Part shown: positions 28,055 through 39,661 of the stretch, one piece after another
Layout of the letters: each line of letters opens with the position of its first letter
Position numbering within the stretch: position 1 is the stretch's first letter
NCBI GenBank assembly: GCA_002150815.3
Contig: NDFF03000092.1
Location: 310,001-374,000, forward strand
Source: Grammothele lineata
Lineage: Eukaryota; Basidiomycota; Agaricomycetes; Polyporales; Polyporaceae
Reading direction: 5' to 3'
Length of the DNA: 64,000 bases
The notes under the pieces: generated by a model
Database searches by the model: none
What the model was told of the DNA's origin: nothing
Seen by the model: only the letters and a program-made list of their open reading frames with translations
Program-made: the position numbers and the translations under genes

Positions 28055-29122
28055 CTACAGCAATGGTGGGATGACCCCCGGCAGGAACGCGCTACCGCCC
28101 TTGTTGGCCTCATACCACTCCCAGTCATGCGCAAGCAGCACATGCACACCCGGCACGTCCAACAACGCCCCCAACCTCTTCATATGCGCCATCGCCTCCT
28201 CCCCGTTCGCGTGCGCGCACATCAACTTGCCACCAGCGTCGCGCGGGTCCGGGAACCAAGCCATGAGGCATGCCCCCGTGAGCAGCCGCTTGTCATGCGC
28301 GGCGTCGGCCCCGAGGAGGATCCACCCCCCGCGCGGGGAGGTGCGGGCGAGGACGTTCATGTGGCCCATGAGGTGGCCAGGGGCGGTGACGAGGAAGAGC
28401 GAGCCGTCGCCGAAGTAGTCATGCGCGTGCGGAAAGGGCCCGACAGTGGTGCGGAAGTCTTCGTCCGCGAGGATGCGTGTCCGATCTGCTGGTACGCAGG
28501 AGGTGAGGATGTCCGAGGAGGGGGAGGCGGGGAAAGCGCTGTCGAGGACAGCGCGCGAGCCGGGTCCGAGGACGAACGTCGCGCGCGAGAAAGGGGAATG
28601 CTCGCCGATGCTGCACGATAAGGATCAGACCAGTGGGGACGAGTACCGTATTCTGCCCTGGTGTGACCCCATCTCTCCGTCCGAGCAGACACGTGAAGTT
28701 GACACTCACTGATCCCAATGCAGGTGGCTCAACATAACCGTCTCGACCTCCGCCGGGTCAATCCCGCCCTTCACAAGCGACTCCTCCACGCTCTGTTCCA
28801 CCTTAACCGGCATATACTTCTCGATCATCGCCCGCGCCGCGGGCGGGAGCCCCGCCGTCTCCCGGCGGATCCCGAGGTCGAAGACGAAACTCCGCCCCGA
28901 GGGAACATGGCGGATGTAGAACGCGAGCGACGGGCACGCGCGCACCTCTGGGTCGCCTTCCGCCGGGTTCTGGACGTAGATCTTGAGAGGGAGGAAGATC
29001 GTGCCCGCCTCGAGCGCGGAGACTTCGACGTACGCTTGATCTGGGCCCGGCGGGGGCAGAGGGGCGTCGAGGGACGGCGAAGACGCGTCCTCCGCGGTGT
29101 GGGTATGTCCGTCCTCCATCAT
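28055..29122 (-). CDS. Metallo-beta-lactamase-fold hydrolase (lactonase-like), 322 aa
   Basis: Exons are 29122-28710 and 28610-28055 (969 nt with stop). The zinc-binding motif is SHLHWDHIGE, and its second-position His codon is split by the intron (CA|C); unspliced it would read HWDQ. Further zinc ligands fit TAPGHLMGHMNV, the Asp in LLGADAAHD and the His in VLLAHDWEW. The fold and spacing match the N-acyl homoserine lactonase/AttM-like subgroup found widely in fungi. The true substrate is unknown and could be a lactone or ester. No signal peptide is evident, so it is probably cytosolic. The start at 29122 is an ATG immediately followed by a second ATG. Confidence 0.87.
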
Positions 29123-31961
29123 GCAGTAGGTATTGCGGAGGGGCGGGTGTGGGTGCGAGAATCCCGTTGCGTCCTCCGCCAGCGGCCTTAAGCAGGATAT
29201 TGATATATCGCTAGGCCGTCCCGCCCACAGCTGCGCTGGGCGTGCAGAATTCCCATTCCATCAGCACACCGGTGACTTTTACTATATGCCCGTCGCTGAT
29301 TACACGGTCACATCTTGCCTTACACACCTCTTGACCACTCCACGTGGCATTGAGAAGCCGCTTAACCCCTTCGTGTCAAATTCGCCTATCCATTCGCAAC
29401 TAGAAGTTGGGCACAAGGGCCTCAAGGCGTACCTCATCGATATGATGCTCCATCGTGTACTCTCACGGTTCGTGCACTACAATTTCTGGAGTCGACCGCA
29501 GTCTCACGTTCTGTGTAGCTACTGAGCAAAAAAGCCATCCAGGGACGACCTGGCTTGAAGGCGACCGTAGCCTCGACCCACCGGAAACACAGAACGCCGT
29601 CAATGAACGTACGTACTATTGAATATACCTCCACTCACGTGCTTCTATCCCATGCTAACTCGAGCTTGTCTAGAAGACCGGATAGCACCTCCGCCGATCG
29701 CGCAACAGGACGTCCGAGGTGCTCACTCGGGCGGCGTGCGCCCACAGCGGCCGGGTCCCTCCGCCGCGGCGGTGTTCAAGAATCTCGAACTCTAGCATAA
29801 AGCTCGTGCTCCGAGCTCCGGGCGTTTTCGACGTTGAATACCATTCCCGCTATCACGAGCCGCACATAGAGTCCAGACGCCGTCGTGTACGTATTACTCG
29901 GCGGACGGGTGCAGAGCTTGACGGTCAATATCCGGCAACCGTGGCACTGAGTCGTCGAAGGCTCGCGCAATCCACAGCGTACATCGTCCCGGAAATCATA
30001 TGACGATAGGCCGTACCGTACGATTACTCACTAGTAGATAGGACCAGGAACCTAAGACGCCGCCCGGGAGAAGCCCGGTGTGTGCAAGTGTGTATAGCGG
30101 CGAGGGCAAGCTCCGACGAACTGGTGGCATTGATAAACCGCTCAAAACCCGTACCGGTCCGCGATCGTCGAAAGCGTACACTCTGCGAGGAGATTTCTGG
30201 AGATCCTCGTCTCCGAGGGCCGAGCGCTCTGGGGCCTCATAGGCCTGGGTCGGTCTGCAATATGATGAATTGGATCCACCCCGCTTGCCGTGGGTGTTAT
30301 CCGGAAGCCTCAGGTATTCAATGCGAGGCCCTAGAGCGGGCGATACGCTGTGTTTTCGATTGTCTGTATATGTAGTAAGACGCACAGCTCGAAGCTCTGA
30401 AAATCCACAAAGGTCCATCCGATAGCGCGTACATACGTAAAGAAATACAGATACGACCGGGCCGCGCGGACTCGAACTTATCATATGCGGCTCAGCGGCC
30501 CCCCAGCCGAACGCGCTCCGGACGACCGGAGCGCGACGTCTGTGCGGATATCCACGTACGCTGTACTCTAGACTTTACTAGCTTATGAGGGTCGCGGGGG
30601 ACAGTATCCTCTGCTCCCTCTTACGGCGTAAGCATATGTACATCTGCATGAAGCCTATATGCGCTCAGCCATGCACCGTGTACAGTCTCGCAATGCACCG
30701 GCAGTCACCCGCATTTAGATATACAGAACCCCTGCAGGACTGCCAGAGTACCCAACGTACACTCCGAGCCAGGGCCTTCGGGCCTTGGCGAGCACCGCAG
30801 CTTCCACACCATCGGAATCTTTGAGTAATCACTGTAGATCTCTCAACGAACCCGCTCCTCTGCCATTCCATGGTGTGTACGTATCGGGTCCCGTTAGTCC
30901 CATATACATGCACAACAAATGTACGCCCGGGTTCGTCGCTCGCTCATCGAACTGGCACATGGAAGATTGACCATGACGAGGCAGAGTGCTGAGAAAGAAA
31001 GAGCGCACATAGCACGGCGGACGGATGGGGATATATCATCATCTCAAATCATCTCATATCATACCATATCTAACACGGAGCTTCGACAGGACGAGTCTTG
31101 GCGGGCGGACAAAAACGAAACTGAGGTTTGGGGAAGGGAAAGAGTATGCAAGATCTGAGTCTGAGTATGAGTGCGTGCGGGGTATAGATGTACACGTGAG
31201 TCTTCTTGAACGAGACGAGGCGAGGCGGGACGAGTGTCGTTGGGGGTTGTAGTGAGTCAGAGTGTTGTCCGATCGGTTGATGAGCGTGACGGAAGAAAGT
31301 GGAGCGAGGAGCGTGGTAGAGGAGATGGGTGCGAGGTGAGGGAAGAGGAGCGAGGGAGGAGGGGAGAGGAAATGTCGGTGTGGGTATGCGGGTTGTGTGT
31401 AGTGTGGCGTGTAGTGAATACATATGAGACAGGGATGGAATGCGTGCGACGATGGGTACGATGAGGACGATGGCGGTGATGAGGATGATCGCGAGGAGAA
31501 GCGAAGAAGAGAGGAGGGGGTAGAAGGCGGACGACAAAGATGCAAGAAAGCGGAGGACAGCGCATAGAACAGACGGGACAAGTTGGTCGGTGGTATCGGT
31601 ATCAGTATGTATGAGGTGTATGGGATGTGTATATGCGTGGAATGCATGGGATGGATAGAGTCGTCATAGAGTCGTGGCATGTCGTAAACGGGCATACATG
31701 ACAGAGCGAGGAACCGCGTTCGCTTGCCGAGCGAAGCCCGCGCCTCCCCTGCATCATAGAAGACTGAAGGGAGAAGGGAGAAGGAGCCCCCAGAGGGGTC
31801 TTGAAGGGCCAAGGGCGCGGTGCGCCCCGAGAGCCCAACCGTACGGGCACCTCCAACACAAGCGCGACGCGATCACGCGCCTCACGCGCGCCCCCATCTC
31901 CCCTCCCAGCAGCCTGCGGGGCCCCATGGGCCCATCGGGCAAACGCGACGCGCCTCACGCC
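29123..31961. other. 2.8-kb gene-poor stretch
   Basis: No gene is recognised. The part from 31000 to 31960 is strongly strand-biased (purine-rich on plus, C/T-rich on minus), with short ATC-type repeats near 31030-31075. It probably includes the 3' end of the minus-strand F-box gene. A perfect 10-bp hairpin at 30512-30535 is listed separately. Confidence 0.4.
30512..30535. repeat. Perfect 10-bp hairpin with ACGA loop
   Basis: Positions 30512-30521 (CGCGCTCCGG) pair fully with 30526-30535 across a four-base loop. It is GC-rich and would be very stable as RNA or as a cruciform. No gene abuts it, so it is not an obvious terminator. Confidence 0.6.
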
Positions 31962-33518
31962 TCACACCCCCATTCCCGCCGGCCCCGCGCTCGCCGCCAT
32001 CTCCGCCCTCCTCAACGCCCCCATCGTCACGTTCACCCCGCGCCAATCCTCCAACCACACCGCCCTTTCCGCGCACCGCCTCACGACCCTCCTCCAGAAC
32101 TGCACCACGCGCGGGTGCGGGCGCACGGCGCGCATGGCGTCGCTCTCCGCGCTCAGGTCGCGCACGAAGCGCAGCTTGGGGAAGGCGTCGGCGCGGAGGA
32201 GGGAGGAGATCTGTTCGTAGAGGAGGAAGTAGGGCGTTGGGGAGTCGGCGTACGAGTCCGCGTCGGAGTCCCAGTCCGAGGCCGGATCGGAACCATAGAG
32301 GGACGAAGGGGGGAGCGCGATCGGGTCCTCGAGCAAACGCGTATCGATATCCCGTATCCCAATAAGCTCCACGTTCGGGTGAGACGGCAACAAAATGTGC
32401 GGCGCGATCCAGTCCGGGCTCTGCCAGTGCCACTCCGCGTCCGCCGAGCATATCAGCTCCCTCAGATTCGGACACCACTCCGCGAGGGGCGCGGACGAGG
32501 GGTGCTGGTGGTGGTGCTGGAGCGCGACGAGGTGCGAGGGCGTGGTGAGGTAGTACTCCTCTATGAGCGAGGACGAGTGCCCGAGCTCGAGCTGGGTGAG
32601 CTTGCGCCCGTGCGCCTGGAAGAAGGCGGCGAAGCCCTCGCCGGTGTAGCTGAAGTCCGAGGACATGACGGAGAGGTTCGTGAGCGCGGGCATGTCCCAG
32701 GAGGCGAGCACGGCGAAGGTGTTGTTGTCGAGGGAGAGCTTGAGCGCGCGGAGGGCGGGGAGGTGCACGTTCATCTGTAGGTGCTCGTACTTGTCCGAGG
32801 ACAGCTTAGAAGGGCCCGCGAGGATGGTGTCGAGGCTGGGAAGACTCGGGCACCGTGAGGACAGTTCGAGATACTCGAGGCGGGTGGTGAGATTCTGCAC
32901 GAAGGGCGCCATGCGCACTTCGAAAGGTGTGTCATCGTAGCTGGTCCAGCTGAGTCGCCGAATCCGGGGGTGCGTGACGAGCTTGAGGATCTCTTCCGGG
33001 CTGCAGCGAGGGTCTGGCGATGACTCGAGTATACTCCGCTGAACAGAATGGTAGTCGGAGTAGATGGCGAGTTGTGGGGAGTAGTCAAGGATGGTGCGGA
33101 GATCCGCGGGTGCGCACCTCTCGAGGGCAGGAGTCTGAATATGTAGTCGCCGAATAAACTTGCCGCTCGACTCCGGTTCGCCCAATTCCACATATTCCAT
33201 GAGGAGCGTGCGAGCTAGGGATTTCGCTTGGGCGGCTCTGCTTATCCAGACGAATTCATACAGGAACGGGCGCGAGAGGGCGTTCCACTGCTTGCACACA
33301 AGCGAAAGATTCCGCTTTGTGGACATACAGGAGCGGTAGGTTGCGAAGAGGGTGGAGGGCGACTCGAGGAAGGAAAGCTCTTGGGAAGTGTCGAGGGGGT
33401 CATGGTGGAACAGGCACGCGTGTTGGATGATGACGCCCCAGACCTCGGGGGGGACGAAAGGTATTGAGACGGCCTGCGGGGGATTGTGCGCCTTTGTCCG
33501 GCGGCTGAAAGAAGACAT
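31962..33518 (-). CDS. F-box protein with leucine-rich C-terminal region, 518 aa
   Basis: This is a single-exon gene. An F-box-like segment, IPFVPPEVWGVIIQHAC, sits at about residues 20-36, followed by SLVCKQWNALSRPFLYEFVW, the usual second half of fungal F-boxes. Irregular leucine-rich segments follow (LPALRALKLSL, MPALTNLSVMS, KLTQLELGHSS, CPNLRELICSA), consistent with a substrate-recognition surface. Such proteins usually act as adaptors of SCF ubiquitin ligases; the target is unknown. The ATG at 33518 is chosen because the longer frame begins only at non-ATG codons. It is unrelated by sequence to the three tandem F-box copies at 53-61 kb. Confidence 0.82.
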   Translation of the reverse strand: MSSFSRRTKAHNPPQAVSIPFVPPEVWGVIIQHACLFHHDPLDTSQELSFLESPSTLFATYRSCMSTKRNLSLVCKQWNALSRPFLYEFVWISRAAQAKSLARTLLMEYVELGEPESSGKFIRRLHIQTPALERCAPADLRTILDYSPQLAIYSDYHSVQRSILESSPDPRCSPEEILKLVTHPRIRRLSWTSYDDTPFEVRMAPFVQNLTTRLEYLELSSRCPSLPSLDTILAGPSKLSSDKYEHLQMNVHLPALRALKLSLDNNTFAVLASWDMPALTNLSVMSSDFSYTGEGFAAFFQAHGRKLTQLELGHSSSLIEEYYLTTPSHLVALQHHHQHPSSAPLAEWCPNLRELICSADAEWHWQSPDWIAPHILLPSHPNVELIGIRDIDTRLLEDPIALPPSSLYGSDPASDWDSDADSYADSPTPYFLLYEQISSLLRADAFPKLRFVRDLSAESDAMRAVRPHPRVVQFWRRVVRRCAERAVWLEDWRGVNVTMGALRRAEMAASAGPAGMGV

Positions 33519-35049
33519 GTCAGCGAACTGCTCGGAGACGAGACGCGGAGAAAGGAGGGGAGGAAAGCGAACGATTAGGCCCAAGGCTGAGAATGGGACG
33601 TGCCGGCGCGAGGGACGGAGCTGGACAACCAGGGGCTGGACGCCACTTCGATACACGACCTGGCCCCTCGCCAACGCAGCTCCCTCCCCCTTTTCTTGAA
33701 AACGCAGCCACTATGCGAGGTATACGATGCATAAAACAGTAGTACGGCCTGGTGGCGAGCAGACACATCGCGCGAGAAGAAAAGACGAGGGTGGGAAGAG
33801 AGAAAGTGGCGACGTGACGTGCAACCAGACTAACAATTTGTTGCGGATCTTGAGGGAGAAGGAGGACGAGGAGAGCCGCTTGCGTAGGCTGAGCGAGGGG
33901 AAAGACGAGGGCGGGGGGCAGGCGAGGGCCATGGAGAGGATGTCGCTTGAGGGAGAGACGAGGTGGGGGAGCTGGGAAGAGAGACGTTCGCGGGCGGAGA
34001 GAGCCAACAGGGTCAAAAAGCTTAACCGGCGCCTATCGCCGGTCTCGCCTCTCCCTCTCCCAGGCGCCCGCCGCCTACTCGTCCCGCCCCCAAACACGGC
34101 AACCGATGCCCAGGACTGCGGCGTCGCCCGATGGACCCCGCATCGGTCGCGCGTGCCTGCTCTTCCCTCCCGCACGCGTCTCGCTCTTACGCCCTCCTCC
34201 TCTTTCTGCCCTCTCCCTTTCTCTTCGCTCCAACGCCCAAAAGCCCACCTGCTCCTCCGAGGACCTCGCCAGCGCCAGCTCTTTTCGGGCGGCCTCCTCC
34301 CCGCCCGGCGTCACGTGCAGTGGCAACCAGCGGTTGTGCTCCGAGAAAGTCGCAAACTTCAAAGCCCCTCATCGAAATCGCACCTCCGCTCCGGACGTCC
34401 TCTGCGCCGCAGCATGGTCCACATCCCACATGGCCTCCGTCCTCTTCTCTTCTATCCGTTTTCCTCCTTACGCACACGGTCATCCCCTCTGTGCCGCCCC
34501 GCGCGTCCTTGTACTCCGAATGCGTAAAAATTTCCGGGGCGGCACTCGCATGCGGGTCTGTGGGTCCACTCGCGCTCACCGTCTGCCGCTCCGGCGTGCC
34601 CTGCAGCCGGTACACCCACACCGAACCGCAGCGCCGCGAATTTGAAGGCGAAAACGCTCTTCTTCCGCGCCTCGCTCACCCTCGTCCACTCTCGGAGCAT
34701 CTAGATGTGGTAGACGTGCGTCGTGCGTACCACAGAGGCAGCGCCATGGCGGTGCCCATACGCGGACGCCCCGCCCGCGCCGTTGCCGCATACTGAGCGA
34801 AGAAGCACCGCCAGCGGAGATGTAGGGCGCAAGCTGCCGGTGGCGGCGCCGCTTCGCTGCTCCCCGAGTCGCCAGGTGGCGGATGGAACGACGTCGTGAT
34901 ACGCAGGGCAGCGGGTGCGCGGAGGAATTTACCTGTTACCTGTTACCATCCGTCGCTGTCCGTCACCCGTCAGCAGATTCGGAAGGAGGCTTGATCCATG
35001 ATGCTCCCTCAGCGCGTTGTGGGCGGGTTCTATGATATCACTATCATCG

Positions 35050-35373
35050 ATGCGTTCCATCTTTTTGACTCTTCTTCTTTTCTCAAATTCTCTCGCACTT
35101 TGTCAAACCGCCCCCGGGAGTGGTGCTCGCGATGACGCATCGGGCGTACGCCGACCCCGAGCGAAAGCTGTGCCGCCAGCTGTACGGTCGGCACCGGCGA
35201 CCCTGCATCGTCATGATTATTCATCATTGCCTTCAATTTCGACTCGAGTCTCGTCATCGCCGTCTCGAGCCGTCTCGAGCTCTTTCGAGTCACAAAGTGC
35301 TTCAAGCTTCAGCCTCAGGAAACAGGCCCAGACTCAAACTCAGAGATCCCCTCTCCGTCCAGTCAGTGCCTAA
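35050..35373 (+). CDS. Possible small secreted Ser-rich protein, 107 aa
   Basis: The frame starts with an ATG and a signal-peptide-like stretch, MRSIFLTLLLFSNSLALC, followed by a Ser/Arg-rich low-complexity body with no motif and no cysteines after the signal. There are no neighbours to support it. The opposite strand carries an equally long helix-like open frame over the same bases, so coding status is doubtful. Treat as a candidate only. Confidence 0.2.
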   Translation: MRSIFLTLLLFSNSLALCQTAPGSGARDDASGVRRPRAKAVPPAVRSAPATLHRHDYSSLPSISTRVSSSPSRAVSSSFESQSASSFSLRKQAQTQTQRSPLRPVSA

Positions 35374-36589
35374 ACTCACCCGCGCGATGCTTCCCTGCCT
35401 GTACTTACATGTATAAACAATATCTCTATGTACAGTCAGCATACATCCATGTTCACGCGTGACCTCGCACCAGAGACCTTCGCGGCAGAACCCCCGTCGC
35501 CCTCGCCTCAAGGCCTCGAGCTGGGCCTTTCACCTTCCCATCCCCGGCCAAGTCGCCTCCCACGCGCGCGCAGTGCTCACGCTCCTCCCCAGTCTCAATG
35601 CCCGTATTCAACATTGAGTCCCGCGCGTGCCGCAGTAAGTTCTAATGAGTTTGCTACTGTAATGAGTGCGCAGAACATTCGCATCCTCGCGCCGCACTCC
35701 CCGACCGAACGTCCAGCGTCCAGCATCCAGCAGCTCGCCCACCCTCGATCTCGTCTCCAGCGCTGAGCGCCGAGCGCCCGACCCACGCGCGCACGCGCGC
35801 AAAAGAAGCCTTCCGAGTTCCCTCCCACCTTCCCACCTTCCCCAACCAATACCCACGACTCGAACAAACTTCACTCTCGCATAATGCCCCGACGAAGCCT
35901 CGGAAGAGGCTCGCGAAGCCCTGCCGTACGCGCGCGCGGGGAGGAGGAGTTGCCATCTTGGGCAACCTTCTGGGCTTTTTCGTCAGTTCGTGGGCGTTGG
36001 GGGCGGCCCGGGTCCTGTGCGCCGTGCGCCGCGCGGGGTGTAGCCGACGCGCCGCGGCCGTCTGGGCCGAAGGAGCGAATGAGGGAGGTGGGGTGCCAGT
36101 ACTTGCGGGCCGTCGTTGCGTGCGTCGGGAGGAGGAGAGAAACACGTGGCCACTGCCAGCGAAGTGGGCGCTACGCATAAACGCCACTGCTGCTACGAGA
36201 CGACGATATTAATAAGTACTTATTTCTAGCACTCGCCTCCTCAAGCTCAAGAGCCAGGCTCATTTTCAGCTCCCTCACAACGTTTATAGCTCGGCAAGCT
36301 CACACCTGCACTAGTACTCGACCACGCTTTCGCCGTCGCCGTCGATGCGAGCCTACTCAGCGCCACCACCCCCGGCGGAGCCTGAGGTTCGCACACGCAT
36401 ACAGTGACACGCATACACGCAAACGAACCGCCGCCACGCCAGCGCGTCCGTTGAACTCCGCGACACGTGTCGGGGCTCGAACTTTGCCTGGGGACGACGC
36501 GCCGGCACGGGCTCTGGGCTATAGCTTGTTGGCACTTACCCGGCTCACCAGCTCAGCCTTACCATGCTCTAATTCGTTCGGCTTACGGC

Positions 36590-37000
36590 TTAGAGGCAGT
36601 CGACGTGGCGCCGTTCTTCCCCAAAGGACGGCAAGCGTGGACGTAGACTGCGTCGAGGCGCATGGCGGGACACAATCCGGAGATGAGGTTGCCTGGTCCG
36701 GCATACTCGACTGAATCCCGGGTCCCCGGAGGGCGAAACGCGGACGAGCAGACGACGGTATTCTTGGAGCAGGAGCACAGGTGCGCTCTGGTAGTATCTC
36801 CCTGGGGTGTTAACGTCTCCCGAGGCTGACCACTGATATTGGTCAAGTAAGCATTCGTACAGAACGGCGGGCTCGAGCCAAGCGGCGTCCACCTCGGCGA
36901 AGCCTGAGATAATACGCTCCTCCGCGTCGTTCTCACACCCGACCTCCGCGGCTTCTTCGACAGTCGACTCGACTCGGAGGCGCGCGGCCCGAAGCGTCAA
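36590..37000 (-). other. Unrecognised open frame, possible gene fragment
   Basis: The first 60 codons on the minus strand have coding-like codon use and an acidic composition (for example EEAAEVG and EERIISGFAEVDAAW). There is no ATG at the start and no recognisable domain. It may be an exon of an unseen gene or a relic. Confidence 0.15.
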
Positions 37001-37184
37001 CTACGCTTCCCTATTCTTCCCTACCCAACTGCGGAATACTCATTCCTTCAGACGCCAAGCAGAGGGCGGACTCGGAGTCACGGCAGGCGCACTGCGCAGC
37101 TCGATTCGTCCAGCGAAGTACTTGGATTGGAACTTCTAACTTCTCACTGCGGCCGACGTCGTCCACTGCGGCCAGCAGGCACGA

Positions 37185-37500
37185 CCATCGCCGATGACCG
37201 CTGTCCGTGGGTGCTCTTCCTCAAGACCGGTGGACGCCGTTTCGTACAGGCCTGTACGTGTAGCCTAAGTACATAGTATCTGTAGGTAAGCATATGCTTC
37301 TCTATCCGCGGATATCAAGCATACTGCTAATATGTGTTATGTAGCCTTCCGGTCCGACCATCACCGACGGCCACAGCCCGCGATCGCTCTGAGGATTTCG
37401 GGGATGCCGATTCGTACAGGCTTGTACGTGCGTCCTAGTTCTCGGTAAGCGCACGCTTCTCTATCTACGGATCTCCGGATGGCTGCTAATGGTCCTTACA
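37185..37500. repeat. Diverged tandem duplication (two units of about 170 bp)
   Basis: Two units start near 37185 and 37358 and share, in order: GACCATC.CCGA, then TTCGTACAGGC.TGTACGTG (at about 37240 and 37410), then a GGTAAGC....CGCTTCTCTATC-like block, a CGGAT block, and CTGCTAAT. The best-conserved core, TACAGGCCTGTA, is a perfect 12-bp palindrome in unit 1 and nearly so in unit 2. Function is unknown. Confidence 0.6.
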
Positions 37501-39579
37501 CACCAGCAGCATTGTGCACCAAGCACTGAGCAACCTGTGCTGCCAGGGACGCAGCAGTGACAACGAAGGGAGGCCGCAGCATAGGACCTTTGAAGATACA
37601 CACGGCCGGAAATGTACCGCAGAGAAGGAATCAAGTAACTGGTTGATGAGGCGTCCGAAAGGTACAGCGCGCCTCCTCGCAATACGTGACTATTGTCTGC
37701 TGACAGAACGTCCTTCCAGCACGGACGGCCCGCTCGGTCGCATCGTGGCGCTGCAGTTACAGGCGAGAGAGTGACGTCAATGTTATCGTATTCCACGCAC
37801 AAACACGGGAAGGGAGGGTCGCATCGCGGACTTGGATGACAGATTTCGCGGGAAGAGCAGCCTGTGTGAGTGGTTGTCGTCCCGTCTCCCGGTGGTCCTC
37901 GTATCCGGAGTCGGCGCTGAAGACATTCCGGGTGCAGTGTCCAGGGCATCCTGTCAACACTCGGCCCGATGGCTAACGTGGCAGCCACCTTAGTAAAGAG
38001 GTGGCTTCCAAGTTCTTCGGCGACTGTGTCCGTATATTCAGAGCGCTTGGGCCGTCCTGCCGTCTGTATGCGGCGTCCGTCAGCCGAGTGGATGAACATC
38101 ATTCCAAAGAGACAGTCGGATCGTACTCGTCCCGAACCCATGTGGCCACGTCTTCCAGATATACGACAACGCTCGTCGGCACCGTGGCCAATTGACACAA
38201 TTCAGCATCGGCGACAACGGCAGTGGACGGCACCCCGCGCAACGCTCGCTCGATTCATGCTGTTCTCCCATTCTTCCCCAGGCTCTCACTGTACGCGCGT
38301 ATCGAGGCACACATCTGAATACCTCTGATGAAGATGACGTCGACACACCACCCGGGCACTAGTAGCAGCGTGCCGTATACAATCTCGACTCTGCCACAGC
38401 AGCAGGTTTCCGCGGTCACGCCGGCCGGGCTAGCCTCCTGACGTTACCGCCACATGCTCATGCTCGAGAGGCAGGTACCGTACGTGCAGACCTTTCAGCA
38501 GCGCATCTGTCAGCGGTCCGGGAGAATGTGCAGTTTTCGTTAGGTCCCGGGGCGGCCTGGCGCGCCGTGCGGCAGACCGTGACGAGGAAGAGCACGGGCC
38601 CACAGGCCCGCCGTACAGTATCCCGGGTCTGCAGCATGGGGCGAATCGCAAGTAAACGTGCACAGCAGAAGCGCTGCTTCACCGTCGGTACCCCAGTCGT
38701 CGAGCAGTCTAATGGTGATGCTCCACAAGAGCCAAGGCAGTGGAACGTCGCTGCGTCGAACTGAGCAAGGTCTTCAGCATGTCTGTCGAGCTAGCTCACC
38801 TCCCGGGACGAGTCCATGTCGAACACGAAGTGCGGAAGTGGTCCGTGAATAGCACAAGATGTCGATGCGTCATGGTCAAGGCGACCCGACGTCGACCCGA
38901 CCACACATCCGAGCGTAAATCCGCGCCATTCAGTCATCGCCAACGGATCTCGGACTCAATCACGTTGGTGATGTCCTCTGTTACGCCTCCTCTTGCTCTC
39001 TGCTCACAAGCTAGCAGTGCATACCTGCCGTATCCCGCCATATCACTCCATTTGGCTGCAATATCTGAGTAGAACGAACAGGTTTCGCTTACAAGCATCC
39101 ATGAGCCATATTTGCGAGATTTATGACAGCGAGAGGCGGACGACGCGCTCACGTGGTCACTTCGGAACCAGAAGCCTAAAACATCGGAAATACCCCGCGA
39201 ATATTCCCCGGCGCGTCTCTAAGCCAGCGCGGCTCCTGCAGCTCATTTCCTTTCCTCAGATCTCCTCTCCCCCCACATTCGGCCTCGACGCATCCTAAGG
39301 CGCGTCATTCACCTAGGGGTGCCTGGGCTGACCCCGCATCCGCCGAAAATCCGGCTGCAGCTCCGTGCGGGGGCCAATCGTGGTGCACGGTACTCATCGT
39401 ATACAGCTTCGGGTCGTAGCCGCAACGCTGTTGTCGAGCATAACGCAAGGTACAGGCATCTCCGGCAGGGGCACGTGAACGACGGCGCGTGGTCCCGAGC
39501 GTCGTGTGTACGCGGTGTTCCGCGGTGAGTGTTATGTTACACTTGGAGGCATGTGGTCGAAGGTTGAGAGCAGAGGCAC

Positions 39580-39586
39580 ATATAAG
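39580..39586 (+). promoter_or_regulatory. TATA box of the LPMO gene
   Basis: ATATAAG lies 76 bp upstream of the LPMO start codon, a normal spacing for a strongly induced fungal secretory gene. No other candidate is closer. Confidence 0.6.
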
Positions 39587-39661
39587 GGCCCGAGTCGGTG
39601 GGCCTTGGTCGTCCTGCAAGCTCAAGCCTCGAGCCCGACCTCCCACCTCCGCAAAACCGAC

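Larger units (their letters stand above)
33519..39661. other. 6.1-kb gene-poor region
   Basis: No gene is firmly identified. The parts I can name are a possible small secreted ORF at 35050-35373, an unrecognised minus-strand frame at 36590-37000, and a duplicated sequence at 37185-37500. Long frames at 33.7-34.8 kb and 37.5-38.7 kb lack motifs and conserved splice structure. The last 300 bp before 39662 form the LPMO promoter. Confidence 0.4.

Noticed and set aside
30450..30535. tRNA gene on the minus strand (GTTCGAGTCC B-box-like word)
   Set aside because: The five bases on each side of the loop do not pair, and no D-arm or acceptor stem can be drawn.
31674..32780. Long plus-strand open frame (368 codons)
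   Set aside because: It lies antisense to the F-box gene at 31962-33518, is Arg/Pro/Glu-rich and has no motif; GC-rich coding DNA commonly opens the opposite strand.
36440..36540. tRNA-like GTTCGAGCCC on the minus strand
   Set aside because: No T-stem or acceptor pairing around the loop.
37461..38198. Minus-strand frame of 245 codons
   Set aside because: No motif, Cys/Arg/Ser-rich, not supported by splice sites; more likely non-coding or decayed sequence.
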